From Vogesella sp. XCS3 (GTDB taxonomy: Bacteria; Pseudomonadota; Gammaproteobacteria; Burkholderiales; Chromobacteriaceae), in NCBI RefSeq assembly GCF_020616155.1, contig NZ_CP085530.1, forward strand, positions 263,501 to 327,500: 64,000 nucleotides of DNA. Direction: 5' to 3'. The position numbers and the translations under genes are program-made. Shown here in pieces: positions 14,159-23,052 of the stretch (the stretch's first letter is position 1; each line of letters begins with the position of its first letter). The notes beneath the pieces were generated by a model. That model was given only the letters and a program-made list of their open reading frames with translations. It had not been told where the DNA came from and did no database searches.

Positions 14159-14911
14159 ATGAAAACCGGTGCACTGATTATTGGGGACGAGCTGCTGTCC
14201 GGCAAACGCCAGGACAAGCATATGCAGTCGCTGATCCGTATGTTGGCCGCACGCGGCATGAAACTGGCGTGGGCAGAATACCTGGGCGATGACCCGGCGC
14301 GTATCGAAGCTGCGTTGCGTCGTGCCTTTGCCAGTGGCGACCTGGTGTTCAGCTTTGGCGGTATCGGTGCCACGCCGGACGACCACACCCGCGCTTGCGC
14401 CGCCGCCGCGCTGGGCGAGCCGTTGGCCGTGCACCCCGAAGCGCGCGCCTTGATAGAAGGGCGCTTTGGCGACGAAGCCTACCCGCACCGCATCCACATG
14501 GGTACCTTTCCAGCCAGTGCCAGTATTATCCCCAACCCCGTGAACCAGATTCCCGGCTTCAGCTGTGGCCATGTGCACTTTGTGCCGGGCTTCCCCAATA
14601 TGGCCTGGCCTATGGTGGAGTGGGTGTTGGATACGCACTACCGCCAGCTGTTCAGCGATAGCCCGGACATAGAGCGCGGCTGTATTGCGCTGGATGCGCG
14701 CGAGGGTGACCTGATCAGCCTGATGCAGGACTTTGTCGCCCGCTACCCGGCGCTGCGCCTGTCCAGCCTGCCCAGCTTCGGCAACGAGCGCATCGCCCAG
14801 ATGCACATCGAGTTCGGTTTTAGCGGCCAGCCTGCGCTGGTGGATATCGCGCTAAGCGAATGGCAAAAGGCGCTGCAGGCCAAAGGCTATACCGTGCAGC
14901 CCAAGGCCTGA
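14159..14911 (+). CDS. Molybdopterin-binding (MoCF) domain protein related to the CinA N-terminus
   Basis: The 250-residue product starts TGALIIGDELLSGKRQDKH and carries the MoCF/MoaB-like core with FSFGGIGATPDDHTR, the loop shared by MoaB, MogA and the N-terminal half of CinA. It lacks the CinA C-terminal nicotinamide-nucleotide amidase domain. Stand-alone proteins of this kind are widespread and have no firmly assigned reaction. The start has AGGAAG nine bases upstream. The gene is followed directly by the inverted GTTGGCCGCA pair. Confidence 0.75.
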   Translation: MKTGALIIGDELLSGKRQDKHMQSLIRMLAARGMKLAWAEYLGDDPARIEAALRRAFASGDLVFSFGGIGATPDDHTRACAAAALGEPLAVHPEARALIEGRFGDEAYPHRIHMGTFPASASIIPNPVNQIPGFSCGHVHFVPGFPNMAWPMVEWVLDTHYRQLFSDSPDIERGCIALDAREGDLISLMQDFVARYPALRLSSLPSFGNERIAQMHIEFGFSGQPALVDIALSEWQKALQAKGYTVQPKA

Positions 14912-14927
14912 GCACAAATTGCCACAA

Positions 14928-14954
14928 GGTTGGCCGCATGACCTGCGGCCAACC
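14928..14954 (+). terminator. Hairpin formed by an inverted pair of GTTGGCCGCA words
   Basis: GGTTGGCCGCA (14928-14938) and TGCGGCCAACC (14944-14954) form a perfect 11-bp stem around the 5-nt loop tgacc, 16 bases after a stop codon. No strong T run follows, so termination would be inefficient or Rho-assisted. In Neisseria, uptake words are often found as just such inverted pairs downstream of genes, where they serve as terminators. Confidence 0.65.
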
Positions 14955-14963
14955 CTGGCGAGC

Positions 14964-14992
14964 TTGACCGGCAGCCGCCCGCTGCCGATACT
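14964..14992 (+). promoter_or_regulatory. Putative promoter with an inverted repeat in its spacer
   Basis: TTGACC (14964-14969) and GATACT (14987-14992) are separated by exactly 17 bp. The spacer itself is an inverted repeat, GGCAGC-cgccc-GCTGCC, which could bind a regulator. It would drive the small reading frame at 15026 and rsgA. Confidence 0.5.
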
Positions 14993-15025
14993 GGCACTTC
15001 GATAAATACCGCCAAGGAGACCGAC

Positions 15026-15067
15026 ATGGAAAAAATGGATCTTGCCATCGTGCCGGTCACCGTCTGA
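15026..15067 (+). CDS. 13-codon upstream reading frame (leader peptide candidate)
   Basis: A strong AAGGAGA site lies seven bases before an ATG that opens MEKMDLAIVPVTV and then stops. The ribosome site is better than that of the following rsgA gene. Between this frame and rsgA lie 160 bases with three hairpins (see next entry). I do not recognise the peptide. It may be a regulatory leader, a small toxin-like peptide or a remnant; only the good ribosome site supports translation. Confidence 0.4.
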   Translation: MEKMDLAIVPVTV

Positions 15068-15227
15068 GCGGGTATCACGCCTTTCCCCTGCGCCTAGCGC
15101 ATTCTGCCTTACCCCCTCATTCCGTGCCGCCGGCCCCAGCCAACCGGTGCCGCAGCCAGCCTGCGGCGATAGCCCTTTACGGGCATGGCCCGCTGATTTT
15201 GCATGCGGGCCCGTCACGGATACCGAC
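15068..15227 (+). promoter_or_regulatory. Structured leader between the small frame and rsgA
   Basis: Three successive hairpins are visible: GCCGCAG/CTGCGGC (15149-15155 with 15161-15167), GCCC/GGGC (15172-15175 with 15181-15184) and GGCCCGC/GCGGGCC (15187-15193 with 15205-15211). The last ends 16 bases before the rsgA start, close enough to affect ribosome access. It does not match a riboswitch class that I can recognise. Confidence 0.4.
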
Positions 15228-16286
15228 ATGTTCACATTCGATTTTTCCCGTCTGGCCGCCATTGGCCTGACGCCAGTTTTACTGCAAAACCTGTTACAGC
15301 AAGCACGGTGCGACGGCAGCCTGTTTCGTGTAAGCGCGGTGCACCGCGATGCCGTCTTGCTGCACGATGGCGAGCAAGAGCGCCGTGGCCGGCTAGCCAG
15401 TAGCCAGTGGCAAACCCTGCAGGCCGAAGATGGCCTGGCCGTGGGCGACTGGGTGCTGGCTGCCTGCGACCCCGCCGGCGACTGGTGGCTACAACAGCGC
15501 CTGGCACCTGTTAACGCGCTACTGCGGCGTAATAGCCACGGCCAGCGCCAGCGCATTGCCAGCAATATTGATACCGCACTGCTGGTGATGGGGCTGGATG
15601 GCGATTTCAATCTGCGCCGGCTGGAGCGCTTTGTCAGTATGGTGCAGGCGGCCGATATTACGCCGGTGATCGTGTTGAGCAAGGCCGACCAGTGTGCCGA
15701 CCCGCAAGCCAGCATGCAGGCAGTACGCCAGCGCCTGCCTGCCGCCATGACAGTGCTGGCGCTAAATGGCACCGATGCGACAAGCTGCGGCCAACTTGCC
15801 CCGTGGCTGGGGCAGGGGCAGACGCTGATTGTGCTGGGCAGCTCGGGTGTGGGTAAATCCACGCTCAGCAATACCTTGCTGGGGGAGGCCTGCCAGCAAA
15901 CCGGCGCGGTGCGGGCTGACGATAGCCGCGGCCGCCACACCACCACAGCGCGTAGCCTGCACCGGCTGCCAGGCGGTGCCTGCCTGATCGACACCCCAGG
16001 TGTGCGCACCTTGCAACCAGACCTGGACGAGGCGGCACTGGCAGACAGCTTTGACGATATCGCTCGTCTGGCAAAACAGTGCCAGTTTCGCGATTGCCAG
16101 CATCAGCACGAGCCGGGTTGTGCCGTGCGCCCAGTGGTAGACGCCGACCGTTTGCACAATTATTTCAAGCTATTGCGCGAGGCGCGCCGTGGCGAGGAAA
16201 GCTTGCTGCAACGCAAGGCGCAGCAGGCAGTGTGGAAACAGCGCAGCAAGGCCATGCGGCAAAAGCAGAAGCTGCTGCGTGATTGA
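15228..16286 (+). CDS. rsgA: Ribosome small-subunit-dependent GTPase A
   Basis: This 352-residue circularly permuted GTPase assists late 30S subunit maturation. An OB-like N-terminal domain (about 30-100) precedes the G motifs in permuted order: G4 LSKAD (150-154), then G1 GSSGVGKST (204-212) and G3 DTPG (255-258), with a C-terminal zinc-binding knuckle at C285, C290, a His (292 or 294) and C298. The start is put at 15228, the first ATG giving the usual N-terminus, although the ribosome site there is weak; the frame is open upstream to 15042. A bidirectional terminator follows. Confidence 0.92.
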   Translation: MFTFDFSRLAAIGLTPVLLQNLLQQARCDGSLFRVSAVHRDAVLLHDGEQERRGRLASSQWQTLQAEDGLAVGDWVLAACDPAGDWWLQQRLAPVNALLRRNSHGQRQRIASNIDTALLVMGLDGDFNLRRLERFVSMVQAADITPVIVLSKADQCADPQASMQAVRQRLPAAMTVLALNGTDATSCGQLAPWLGQGQTLIVLGSSGVGKSTLSNTLLGEACQQTGAVRADDSRGRHTTTARSLHRLPGGACLIDTPGVRTLQPDLDEAALADSFDDIARLAKQCQFRDCQHQHEPGCAVRPVVDADRLHNYFKLLREARRGEESLLQRKAQQAVWKQRSKAMRQKQKLLRD

Positions 16287-16305
16287 GCAGTGCACCCGCC
16301 AATGA

Positions 16306-16337
16306 AAAAGCCGGTTATCCATGGATAACCGGCTTTT
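16306..16337. terminator. Bidirectional Rho-independent terminator
   Basis: AAAAGCCGGTTATCC (16306-16320) pairs with GGATAACCGGCTTTT (16323-16337) around a 2-base centre. It has T runs in both directions and serves the convergent rsgA and helicase genes. Confidence 0.9.
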
Positions 16338-16380
16338 TTACACGCGCCAGCCAGCTAGGCTGGCATGGCTATATAGCGGA

Positions 16381-18135
16381 TCAGGGCTTGCGCTTGGGCG
16401 CGCTGAACAGCGCAGCCTGCTGCTGGCGCGGCTTGCCGCCTTGGCCCTGGCGTGCACCACCTTGACCTTGGCCACGTGGTTGTTGCTGCATGCCGGCGTT
16501 TTGCTGGCGTGGTGGCTTGCGGCCGGTGAGCGTACCCATGCTCAGCTCGTGCATGGTCAGCGTAGGCTGGCGTGGGCCGTCGTCGTGGAAGAAGTTACCG
16601 TTCGGCTCGCCTTGCGGTTTGCGGGGTTTCTCCTGGCGCGGCTGGCGTGGCTTGTCACCGGCGGCTCTGGGCTGTTGCTGGTTGTCGCTGCGTGGCTTGC
16701 CGCCGTTGTTGTTGCGGCGGGCCTCGCCGTTCTGGCCGCCCTGCTTGCGTGCACCCTGCGCGGCTTGTTCGCCGGCCGGTTTGGCCGCGCGTGGTGCGCG
16801 TTTTTCCTGCGCTTCGCCGCCTTCACGCTGGGCCGGTTTGGCCTGGCGCGGTTTGCCACCCTGGCCCTGGCGACCGCCCTGGCCGCCGCGGCGGTTGTTA
16901 CCGCTGCTGCCACCTTTTGGCGTGCTGGTCGGGGTGAGTGCGCCGTGAATATAGCGACCCAGGCCGATTTCGATAGCTTGTGGCTCGGCATTCGGGTCGG
17001 CTTCAAAGCCCGGGATGGTGAAACGCTCGACGGTTTGCTTGGTCAGCTTCTCGATATCGCGCAGGAAGCCCAGCTCGTCTACGCATACCAGCGAAATGGC
17101 TTCGCCCACGCAGCCGGCACGGCCGGTACGGCCAATGCGGTGTACGTAGTCTTCCGGCACATTGGGCAGCTCGTAGTTCACCACGTGCGGCAGCTCTTCG
17201 ATATCCAGGCCGCGGGCGGCGATATCGGTAGCCACCAGTACCGGCAGGCTGCCGTCCTTGAAGCCGGCCAGCGCCTTGGTGCGCGCACCCTGGCTCTTGT
17301 TGCCGTGGATGGCCATGCTGGCGATGCCGGCTTTTTCCAGCTTCTCGGCCAGGCGGTTGGCGCCGTGCTTGGTGCGGGTGAACACCAGTACCTGGTGCCA
17401 GTCACCGCCTTTGATCATGCTGATCAGCAGCTCGGTTTTACGGTCGCGGTCTACCAGGTGCACCTTTTGGGTGATCTGGGCGTTGGTCTGGTTCGGGCGT
17501 GCTACTTCTACCAGCTTGGGCTGGTTCAGCAGCTTGTCGGCCAGGGTCTTGATCTCGTTGGAGAAGGTGGCGGAGAACAGCAGGTTCTGGCGTTGCTGCG
17601 GCAGCAGGGCCAGTACTTTCTTGATGTCGTGGATAAAGCCCATGTCCAGCATGCGGTCGGCTTCGTCCAGTACCAGGATTTCTACGCCGGACAAATCGAC
17701 GGTTTTCTGGCCGGCGTGGTCCAGCAGGCGGCCCGGTGTGGCTACCAGGATATCTACCGGCTTGCGCAGCGCGGCAATCTGCGGGTTGATACCCACGCCA
17801 CCGAACATCACCATGGATTTCAGCGGCAGGTATTTGCCGTACTCGCGTACGGATTCTTCAACCTGAGCCGCCAGTTCACGGGTAGGGGTCAGCACCAGCG
17901 CGCGCGGGCGGCCTTTCTGTTTGGCCGGGGCGTCCATCAGGCGGTGCAGCAGCGGCAGGGTGAAACCGGCGGTTTTACCGGTACCGGTCTGGGCTGCGGC
18001 CAGCAGGTCGCCACCCAGCAATACCTGGGGAATGGCTTGCGCCTGAATCGGGGTGGGGGTGGTGTAACCGGTGTCGGCCACGGCGCGCAGTAGCGGCTCG
18101 GCCAGACCCAGTGCAGCAAAAGTCAGTTCGGACAT
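16381..18135 (-). CDS. rhlE: DEAD-box ATP-dependent RNA helicase, RhlE type
   Basis: This 584-residue protein has the full set of helicase motifs: the Q motif region around PTPIQ, motif I AQTGTGKT, Ia PTRELA, motif II DEAD in [13 protein letters not shown], motif III SAT, and motifs IV-VI ending [10 protein letters not shown]. RhlE-type enzymes remodel rRNA and mRNA. From about residue 390 the chain becomes a 190-residue low-complexity tail rich in Gly, Arg, Gln and Pro ([19 protein letters not shown] runs), typical of RNA-binding extensions of this family and probably disordered. Confidence 0.93.
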   Translation of the reverse strand: MSELTFAALGLAEPLLRAVADTGYTTPTPIQAQAIPQVLLGGDLLAAAQTGTGKTAGFTLPLLHRLMDAPAKQKGRPRALVLTPTRELAAQVEESVREYGKYLPLKSMVMFGGVGINPQIAALRKPVDILVATPGRLLDHAGQKTVDLSGVEILVLDEADRMLDMGFIHDIKKVLALLPQQRQNLLFSATFSNEIKTLADKLLNQPKLVEVARPNQTNAQITQKVHLVDRDRKTELLISMIKGGDWHQVLVFTRTKHGANRLAEKLEKAGIASMAIHGNKSQGARTKALAGFKDGSLPVLVATDIAARGLDIEELPHVVNYELPNVPEDYVHRIGRTGRAGCVGEAISLVCVDELGFLRDIEKLTKQTVERFTIPGFEADPNAEPQAIEIGLGRYIHGALTPTSTPKGGSSGNNRRGGQGGRQGQGGKPRQAKPAQREGGEAQEKRAPRAAKPAGEQAAQGARKQGGQNGEARRNNNGGKPRSDNQQQPRAAGDKPRQPRQEKPRKPQGEPNGNFFHDDGPRQPTLTMHELSMGTLTGRKPPRQQNAGMQQQPRGQGQGGARQGQGGKPRQQQAALFSAPKRKP

Positions 18136-18378
18136 TTATTGTGCAATCAGGATGTCTGCCCATTGCAATGACAATACCAATCCGGGCGGACAAAACATTA
18201 GTTCATGGAGTGGGCCGGCAGGCTGCCTGGCCAGAGAGATAGTCGCGTTGATTGGTGGGGACGCGAAGCCGTAAGTTTACATTGAATAGCGTAACTGTGT
18301 TGGTAAACCGGCTGTATTTATAGAAAATATCCGCAATGCAAGCCGCGCCGCCGCCAGGCAGCGTGGCTTGCGGCCGGA

Positions 18379-19266
18379 TTAGTGCTGCTGGAAATGCTGC
18401 ACGATGCTGGAGAAGTCCAGCTTGCCGTTGCCGGCGGCCACGTGCTGCTCAAACAGCTGTTGCGCTTGGCTGCCCATGGGGTTGGCCGCCTGGCTTTGGC
18501 TGGCGGTTTCGCTAGCCAGGCGCAGGTCTTTCAGCATCAGCTCGCTCATGAAGCCGCCGCTATAGCCACGGCTGGCGGGGGCGCTGTCCATCACGCCGGG
18601 CCACGGGTTGTAGCGGTCCAATACCCAGTTGCTGCCAGAACTGTTGCCCATGATCTGCGACAGCACGGCCGGGTCCAGCCCGTTTTGCACGCCCAGCGCC
18701 AGCGCTTCGGCGGTGCCGGCCATCAGGATGCCCAGCAGCATGTTGTTGCACACCTTGGCGGTCTGGCCGGCACCGGCAGCGCCGGCATGGAACAGGTTCT
18801 TGCCCATGCTGGCCAGCAGTGGCCGTGCGGCTTCTACGTTGGCCGCATCGCCGCCGATCATGAAGGTGAGGGTGCCGGCAGCGGCGCCGGCGGTGCCGCC
18901 GGATACCGGCGCGTCCAGAAAGCGCAGCCCGGTGCTGGCGGCAGCCTCGGCTACGCCACGCGCAGTATGGGCGGCGATGGTGCTGCAGTCGATCACCAGC
19001 GTGCCGGCTGGCAGGCGGGCAAACAGGCCGTCTGCGCCCAGGTACAGGCTTTCTACGTGCTGGCCGGCGGGCAGCATCGATACCACGACTTCGGCGCCGT
19101 CCACGGCCTGCTGTACGCTGTCGGCAGGGCGGCCACCGGCGTCGGCGAACTGTTCCAGCGCGGTGGCGGACAAGTCGAAACCATTTACGGTGTAGCCCGC
19201 TTTCACCAGGTTGGCCGCCATCGGGCCGCCCATATTGCCCAGGCCGATAAATGCGATATGCGTCAT
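18379..19266 (-). CDS. mmsB: 3-hydroxyisobutyrate dehydrogenase
   Basis: This 295-residue NAD-dependent enzyme oxidises 3-hydroxyisobutyrate to methylmalonate semialdehyde in valine degradation. It begins with the Rossmann motif GLGNMGGPMAANL, contains the substrate-binding signature LDAPVSGGTAGAAAGTL and the active-site segment GAGQTAKVCNNMLLG with the catalytic Lys. It is the last gene of a minus-strand run starting at mmsA. The 243 bases between it and the helicase gene contain no recognisable gene; no clear terminator was seen there. Confidence 0.93.
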   Translation of the reverse strand: MTHIAFIGLGNMGGPMAANLVKAGYTVNGFDLSATALEQFADAGGRPADSVQQAVDGAEVVVSMLPAGQHVESLYLGADGLFARLPAGTLVIDCSTIAAHTARGVAEAAASTGLRFLDAPVSGGTAGAAAGTLTFMIGGDAANVEAARPLLASMGKNLFHAGAAGAGQTAKVCNNMLLGILMAGTAEALALGVQNGLDPAVLSQIMGNSSGSNWVLDRYNPWPGVMDSAPASRGYSGGFMSELMLKDLRLASETASQSQAANPMGSQAQQLFEQHVAAGNGKLDFSSIVQHFQQH

Positions 19267-19288
19267 GTTCTGTCCTTGCTTGGGGGGA

Positions 19289-20410
19289 TCAGGCTAGCGC
19301 GGCCAGCGGGTGGTCGGCGGCGCGCCAGGGTTGGGTAAAGTAGCCGGCTACGGTGTGGCTGTCCACGTCGGCTAGTGTAGGCCGCGCCCATTTGGGCTGG
19401 CGGTCTTTGTCTACCAGCAGCGCCCGTACGCCTTCGCGGAACTCCGGCCCGGCGCAGAAGTTCAGCGATAGTGCCAGCTCCATGCGGAACACCTCGGCCA
19501 GCGACAGGTGGCGTGCGCGGCGGAAGATCTCCCAGGTGACGGCGGCGCTGGTGGGGCAGCCGGCCAGGTAGGTTTTGGCGGCGGCAGCCAGCCACGGGTC
19601 TTCGAAGGTGGTGTGGCGCAGCGCGTGGTCGATGGCGTGCAGCGAGCCTTTGTTCATCAGCGTATGGATGGTGGGCAGATTGCGTTGCAGCGCGCTGTCG
19701 GCAACGGTGTCGACGTTCAGGTTTTCCAGCTCGCCCAGCAGGGCGGTGAGGCGGGCATGGTTGGCCGCAGGGTCAGCCTGCCAGTGGCTGGCGGCCATCG
19801 CGGCCAACAGCGTGTCCCAGCCACCTTGCGGCAGGATGTGGTCGGCCAGGTTGGCCAGCAGGGCGTCGCGGGCGTTCAGCGGGGCGCCGGTCAGGCCCAG
19901 AAACAGGCCGCTCTTGGCCGGCATGCGCTGCAGGAACCAGCTGCCGGCCACGTCCGGGTACAGGCCGATGGTAATTTCCGGCATGGCGATACGGGTGCTG
20001 GCCGTGGCTACGCGGTGGCTAGCGCCGGCCATCAGCCCCAGGCCGCCACCCATGACGATGCCGCTACCCCATACCAGCAGCGGTTTGCGATAGGTGTGGA
20101 TGCGGTAGTCCAGCGCGTATTCGCGGGTGAAGAAGTCTTCGGCTACCGGGTTGGGGTAGCAGTTGTCTGCCAGTAGTGCATCGCGCAGCGCCCGCACGTC
20201 GCCGCCCGCGCAGAAGGCTTTGTCACCCGCGCCGCGCAGCAGTACGGCGGCAATGCCGTCGTCGGCGTCCCAGATTGACAGCCGCGCGTCCAGCAGGCGG
20301 ATCATGTCGAGGTTCAGCGCGTTGAGCGCCTTGTCGGCGTTCAGCGTGGCCACGCCCAGGCGCATGCCGGCGGTGGTGGCGATTTCGTCAAACAGCACAA
20401 GCTCGTTCAT
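19289..20410 (-). CDS. 3-hydroxyisobutyryl-CoA hydrolase
   Basis: This 373-residue crotonase-superfamily protein hydrolyses 3-hydroxyisobutyryl-CoA (and possibly 3-hydroxypropionyl-CoA), the step before mmsB. Family landmarks are the oxyanion segment GAGDKAFCAGGDVRAL, GSGIVMGGGLGLMAGASHRVA and PEITIGLYPDVAGSWFL; the length over 340 residues and the GLYPDVG-type motif distinguish it from ordinary enoyl-CoA hydratases. The start at 20410 gives the standard N-terminus. The gene order with mmsB and an enoyl-CoA hydratase supports valine catabolism. Confidence 0.88.
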   Translation of the reverse strand: MNELVLFDEIATTAGMRLGVATLNADKALNALNLDMIRLLDARLSIWDADDGIAAVLLRGAGDKAFCAGGDVRALRDALLADNCYPNPVAEDFFTREYALDYRIHTYRKPLLVWGSGIVMGGGLGLMAGASHRVATASTRIAMPEITIGLYPDVAGSWFLQRMPAKSGLFLGLTGAPLNARDALLANLADHILPQGGWDTLLAAMAASHWQADPAANHARLTALLGELENLNVDTVADSALQRNLPTIHTLMNKGSLHAIDHALRHTTFEDPWLAAAAKTYLAGCPTSAAVTWEIFRRARHLSLAEVFRMELALSLNFCAGPEFREGVRALLVDKDRQPKWARPTLADVDSHTVAGYFTQPWRAADHPLAALA

Positions 20411-20534
20411 GGGGTTCTTTCTTTTTTTGCCACGGAAGGCACGGACAAACACGGACTGGCTGCAGGATCGGCATGCAGGCGGGCCTGTCAGGGTTTATTT
20501 CCGTGCATTTCGTGTATTCAGTGGCGAAAAGGGT
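20411..20534. repeat. Spacer with CACGGA/TTTCGTG-type short repeats
   Basis: The gap between two catabolic genes contains GCCACGGAAGGCACGGAC and, farther on, TTCCGTGCATTTCGTG, the same kind of word found in the spacers at 21358-21773, 22985-23050 and 28468-28580. It contains no open frame worth calling. Confidence 0.5.
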
Positions 20535-21314
20535 TTAACGGTTTTTCCACACCGGCGCGCGTTTTTCCAGGAAGGCATTCACGCCTTCGCGCTGGTCTTC
20601 GCTATCGAACAGCTGGACGAACAGCTCGCGCTCGTGGATCAGGTTGGCCGCAGGCGGCGCGTAGCGGGCGCGCTGCACCAGCGTCTTGCAGGCGCTGACG
20701 GCCACCGGCGACTGGCGGCCAACCTTGTCGGCCAGCGCCAGTGCCGCGTCGCGCGCGGCCCCTTTGGCCACCACTTCTTCTACCAGGCCGATGCGCAGCG
20801 CGGTGGCGGCGTCCACCCGCTCGCCGCACAGGATCATGCGTTTGGCCCAGCCTTCGCCCACCAGCCACGGCAGGTTCTGCGTACCGCCGGCGCACGGCAG
20901 CAGGCCGACGGCGGCTTCCGGCAGCGCCATCTGCGCCTGCTCTTCGGCAATGCGGATGTCGCAGGCCAGCGCGCACTCCAGCCCGCCGCCCATGGCGTAG
21001 CCGTTGATGGCGGCAATGCTCACGCCACGGAAGCCGGATAGCGCCTCGAACGCCGCGCCGAAGGCCATGGCGGCGCTGGCGGCGTGGCCTTTGTTGCCGT
21101 CGGCAAACTGCCTGAGGTCGGCGCCGGCACTGAAGAATTTCTCCCCCTTACCCGTGATCACCAGTGCGTAGATGCTGCGGTCGGCGTTCAGGTCGGCCAC
21201 CAGCTGCTGCAAGGCCTGCAGGCTGTCCAGCGTCCAGGTGTTGGCCGGCGCGTTGGCGATGGTGACCAGCGCGGTGTGGCCGATCTTTTCCACGTTGAGG
21301 TTGGTGTAGTTCAT
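20535..21314 (-). CDS. Enoyl-CoA hydratase
   Basis: This 259-residue crotonase-family enzyme probably hydrates methacrylyl-CoA in the valine route. It shows GKGEKFFSAGADLRQF (oxyanion hole), GGGLECALACD with the first catalytic Glu, and MALPEAAVGLLPCAGGTQ with the second. The start at 21314 (MNYTNLNVEK, with AGGAAA upstream) is the family start; the frame continues open upstream through two copies of a tandem repeat and would otherwise give a misleading 378-residue product. Confidence 0.88.
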   Translation of the reverse strand: MNYTNLNVEKIGHTALVTIANAPANTWTLDSLQALQQLVADLNADRSIYALVITGKGEKFFSAGADLRQFADGNKGHAASAAMAFGAAFEALSGFRGVSIAAINGYAMGGGLECALACDIRIAEEQAQMALPEAAVGLLPCAGGTQNLPWLVGEGWAKRMILCGERVDAATALRIGLVEEVVAKGAARDAALALADKVGRQSPVAVSACKTLVQRARYAPPAANLIHERELFVQLFDSEDQREGVNAFLEKRAPVWKNR

Positions 21315-21357
21315 GGTGTGGTTTCCTGATTGTTTTGTCGATTCGCTAGCTAAGTAA

Positions 21358-21773
21358 CATCTGATTGTTGGCCACGAACCCCACGAAAAAACACGAAAGG
21401 ATTCGCTGTGGCTAAGTAAAAGTGCGTTTTTGTTTTTTGCCACGGAATACACCGAAGGCACGGAAAAGGCGGGCCGCTGTTGTGTGATCTGCTCGGCTTG
21501 CCATCGTTTTTTCGTGCCATTCGTGTGTTTTCGTGGCCAATCTGTTTTTGCCTTCAACCTTGGTACGGCATCTGATTGTTGGCCACGAACCCCACGAAAA
21601 AACACGAAAGGATTCGCTGTGGCTAAGTAAAAGTGCATTTTCTCTTTTGCCACGGAATACACCGAAGGCACGGAAAAGGCGGGCCGCTGTTGTGTGATCT
21701 GCCCGGCTTGCCCTCGTTTTTTCGTGCCTTTCGTGTGTTTTTGTGGCCAATCTGTTTTTGTCTTTAGTCCTCG
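21358..21773. repeat. Tandem duplication (about 211 bp per unit) built of CACGAA/CACGGA words
   Basis: Two nearly identical units begin at 21358 and 21569 (both CATCTGATTGTTGGCCACG). Each starts with a run of CACGAA words (CCACGAA, CCACGAA, ACACGAA), contains GCCACGGAATACACC with GGCACGGAA, and ends with the reverse words TTTTTTCGTG, TTCGTGTG and GTGGCCAATCTG. The outer words are complementary, so each unit can fold back. The units differ by a few substitutions and one 1-base indel. They lie directly upstream of the enoyl-CoA hydratase. Confidence 0.85.
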
Positions 21774-22934
21774 CTAGCGCAGGCTGTCCAGCGCGCCGTC
21801 TTGTAACAGGCGGCGGGCGGTGATGACGCGCATGATTTCGTTGGTGCCTTCCAGTATCTGGTGCACGCGGTTGTCGCGCACATAGCGTTCCAGCGGGTAC
21901 TCCTTGATATAGCCATAACCGCCAAACAGTTGCAGCGCCTCGTTGGCTACCTTGAAGCCGGTGTCGGTGGCCAGGCGCTTGGCCATGGCGCAGTAGGTGG
22001 TGGCGTCCGGGCTGCCGTTATCCAGCTGCCAGGCGGCCAGGCGCACCATCTGGCGCGCGGCAATCAGCTCGCAGGCCATGTCGGCGAGGCGGAACTGCAC
22101 GCTTTGTAGTTCGGCCAGCGGCTGGCCGAACTGCTGCCGTTCCTGCACGTAGCGGGTGGCGGCTTCCAGCGCGGCCTGGGCGGTGCCTACCGAGCAGGTG
22201 GCGATGTTGATGCGGCCGCCGTCCAGCCCCTTCATGGCAAAGGTGAAGCCCTGGCCTTCCTGCCCCAGCAGGTTGGCCGCCGGTACCCGTACGTTATCGA
22301 AGGTGATGGTGCGCGTGGGCTGGCTGTTCCAGCCCATTTTCTTTTCTTTCTTGCCGTACTGGATGCCGGGCAGGTCGGCCGGTACCACCAGCGCCGAAAT
22401 GCCTTTGGCGCCCGGCCCGCCGGTGCGCGCCATCACTACCAGCACGTCGGTGCTGCCCGCGCCGCTGATGAAGGCCTTGCTGCCGTTCAGCACGTAGTAT
22501 TCGCCGTCGCGTTCGGCGCGGGTTCGCAGGTTGGCCGCATCGGAGCCGGCGCCCGGCTCGGTAAGGCAGTAGCTGCCAAACTTGTGCCCGGCGGCCAGCG
22601 CCGGTACCCATTCTGCCGCCACGTCGGGGCGGGCAAAGCTGCCTATCATCCAGCTCACCATATTGTGGATGGTGAGGTAGGCGGTGGTGCTGGTGCAGCC
22701 GGCAGCCAAGGCCTCGAAGATGATGGCGGCGTCCAGCCGCGGCAGGCCCAGGCCGCCGTATTCGGTAGGGGTGTACAGGCCGCAGAAGCCCATGTCGCCG
22801 GCGCGGCGCAGCACGTCCAGCGGGAAGATTTCCTGTTCGTCCCAGTGTGCGGCGTGCGGTGCCAGCTCGCAGCGGGCAAACTCGCGGGCGCTGTCCTGAA
22901 AGGCCAGCTGTTCGTCGCTGAGTGCAAAGTCCAT
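21774..22934 (-). CDS. Acyl-CoA dehydrogenase, probably isobutyryl-CoA dehydrogenase
   Basis: This 386-residue flavoprotein introduces the double bond into a short branched acyl-CoA; the context of mmsA, mmsB, the hydratase and the hydroxyisobutyryl-CoA hydrolase points to isobutyryl-CoA. It has CLTEPGAGSDAANL (FAD/substrate loop), the FAD-binding segment YVQERQQFGQPLAELQ, LQLFGGYGY and the catalytic Glu in ILEGTNEIMR. The start is placed at 22934 with AAAGGA seven bases upstream; the open frame upstream is not conserved-looking. Confidence 0.87.
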   Translation of the reverse strand: MDFALSDEQLAFQDSAREFARCELAPHAAHWDEQEIFPLDVLRRAGDMGFCGLYTPTEYGGLGLPRLDAAIIFEALAAGCTSTTAYLTIHNMVSWMIGSFARPDVAAEWVPALAAGHKFGSYCLTEPGAGSDAANLRTRAERDGEYYVLNGSKAFISGAGSTDVLVVMARTGGPGAKGISALVVPADLPGIQYGKKEKKMGWNSQPTRTITFDNVRVPAANLLGQEGQGFTFAMKGLDGGRINIATCSVGTAQAALEAATRYVQERQQFGQPLAELQSVQFRLADMACELIAARQMVRLAAWQLDNGSPDATTYCAMAKRLATDTGFKVANEALQLFGGYGYIKEYPLERYVRDNRVHQILEGTNEIMRVITARRLLQDGALDSLR

Positions 22935-22984
22935 ACAGAATCCTTTGTCGAGTAGGCCGGGTGAGGGTAGGTACACCCGGCCTT

Positions 22985-23050
22985 TGGCCACGAAGCGCAC
23001 GTCAGGCAAAACGGTTCTTGTGCGTTGTCGTGCGTGTCGTGGCTACGCAG
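22985..23050. repeat. Short CACG-type spacer repeat
   Basis: The spacer upstream of the acyl-CoA dehydrogenase contains GGCCACGAAGCGCACG and TGCGTGTCGTGGC in inverted order, a reduced version of the repeat at 21358-21773. Confidence 0.4.
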
Positions 23051-23052
23051 GC

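Noticed and set aside
15506..15519. CCTGTTAACGCG inside rsgA as another copy of the GTTAACAGGC element
   Set aside because: It matches only the core dozen bases, encodes conserved-looking residues of RsgA and has no further similarity on either side.
21358..21773. Possible CRISPR array
   Set aside because: There are only two long near-identical units, the repeated part is as long as the whole unit, and no cas genes are near. It is a tandem duplication.
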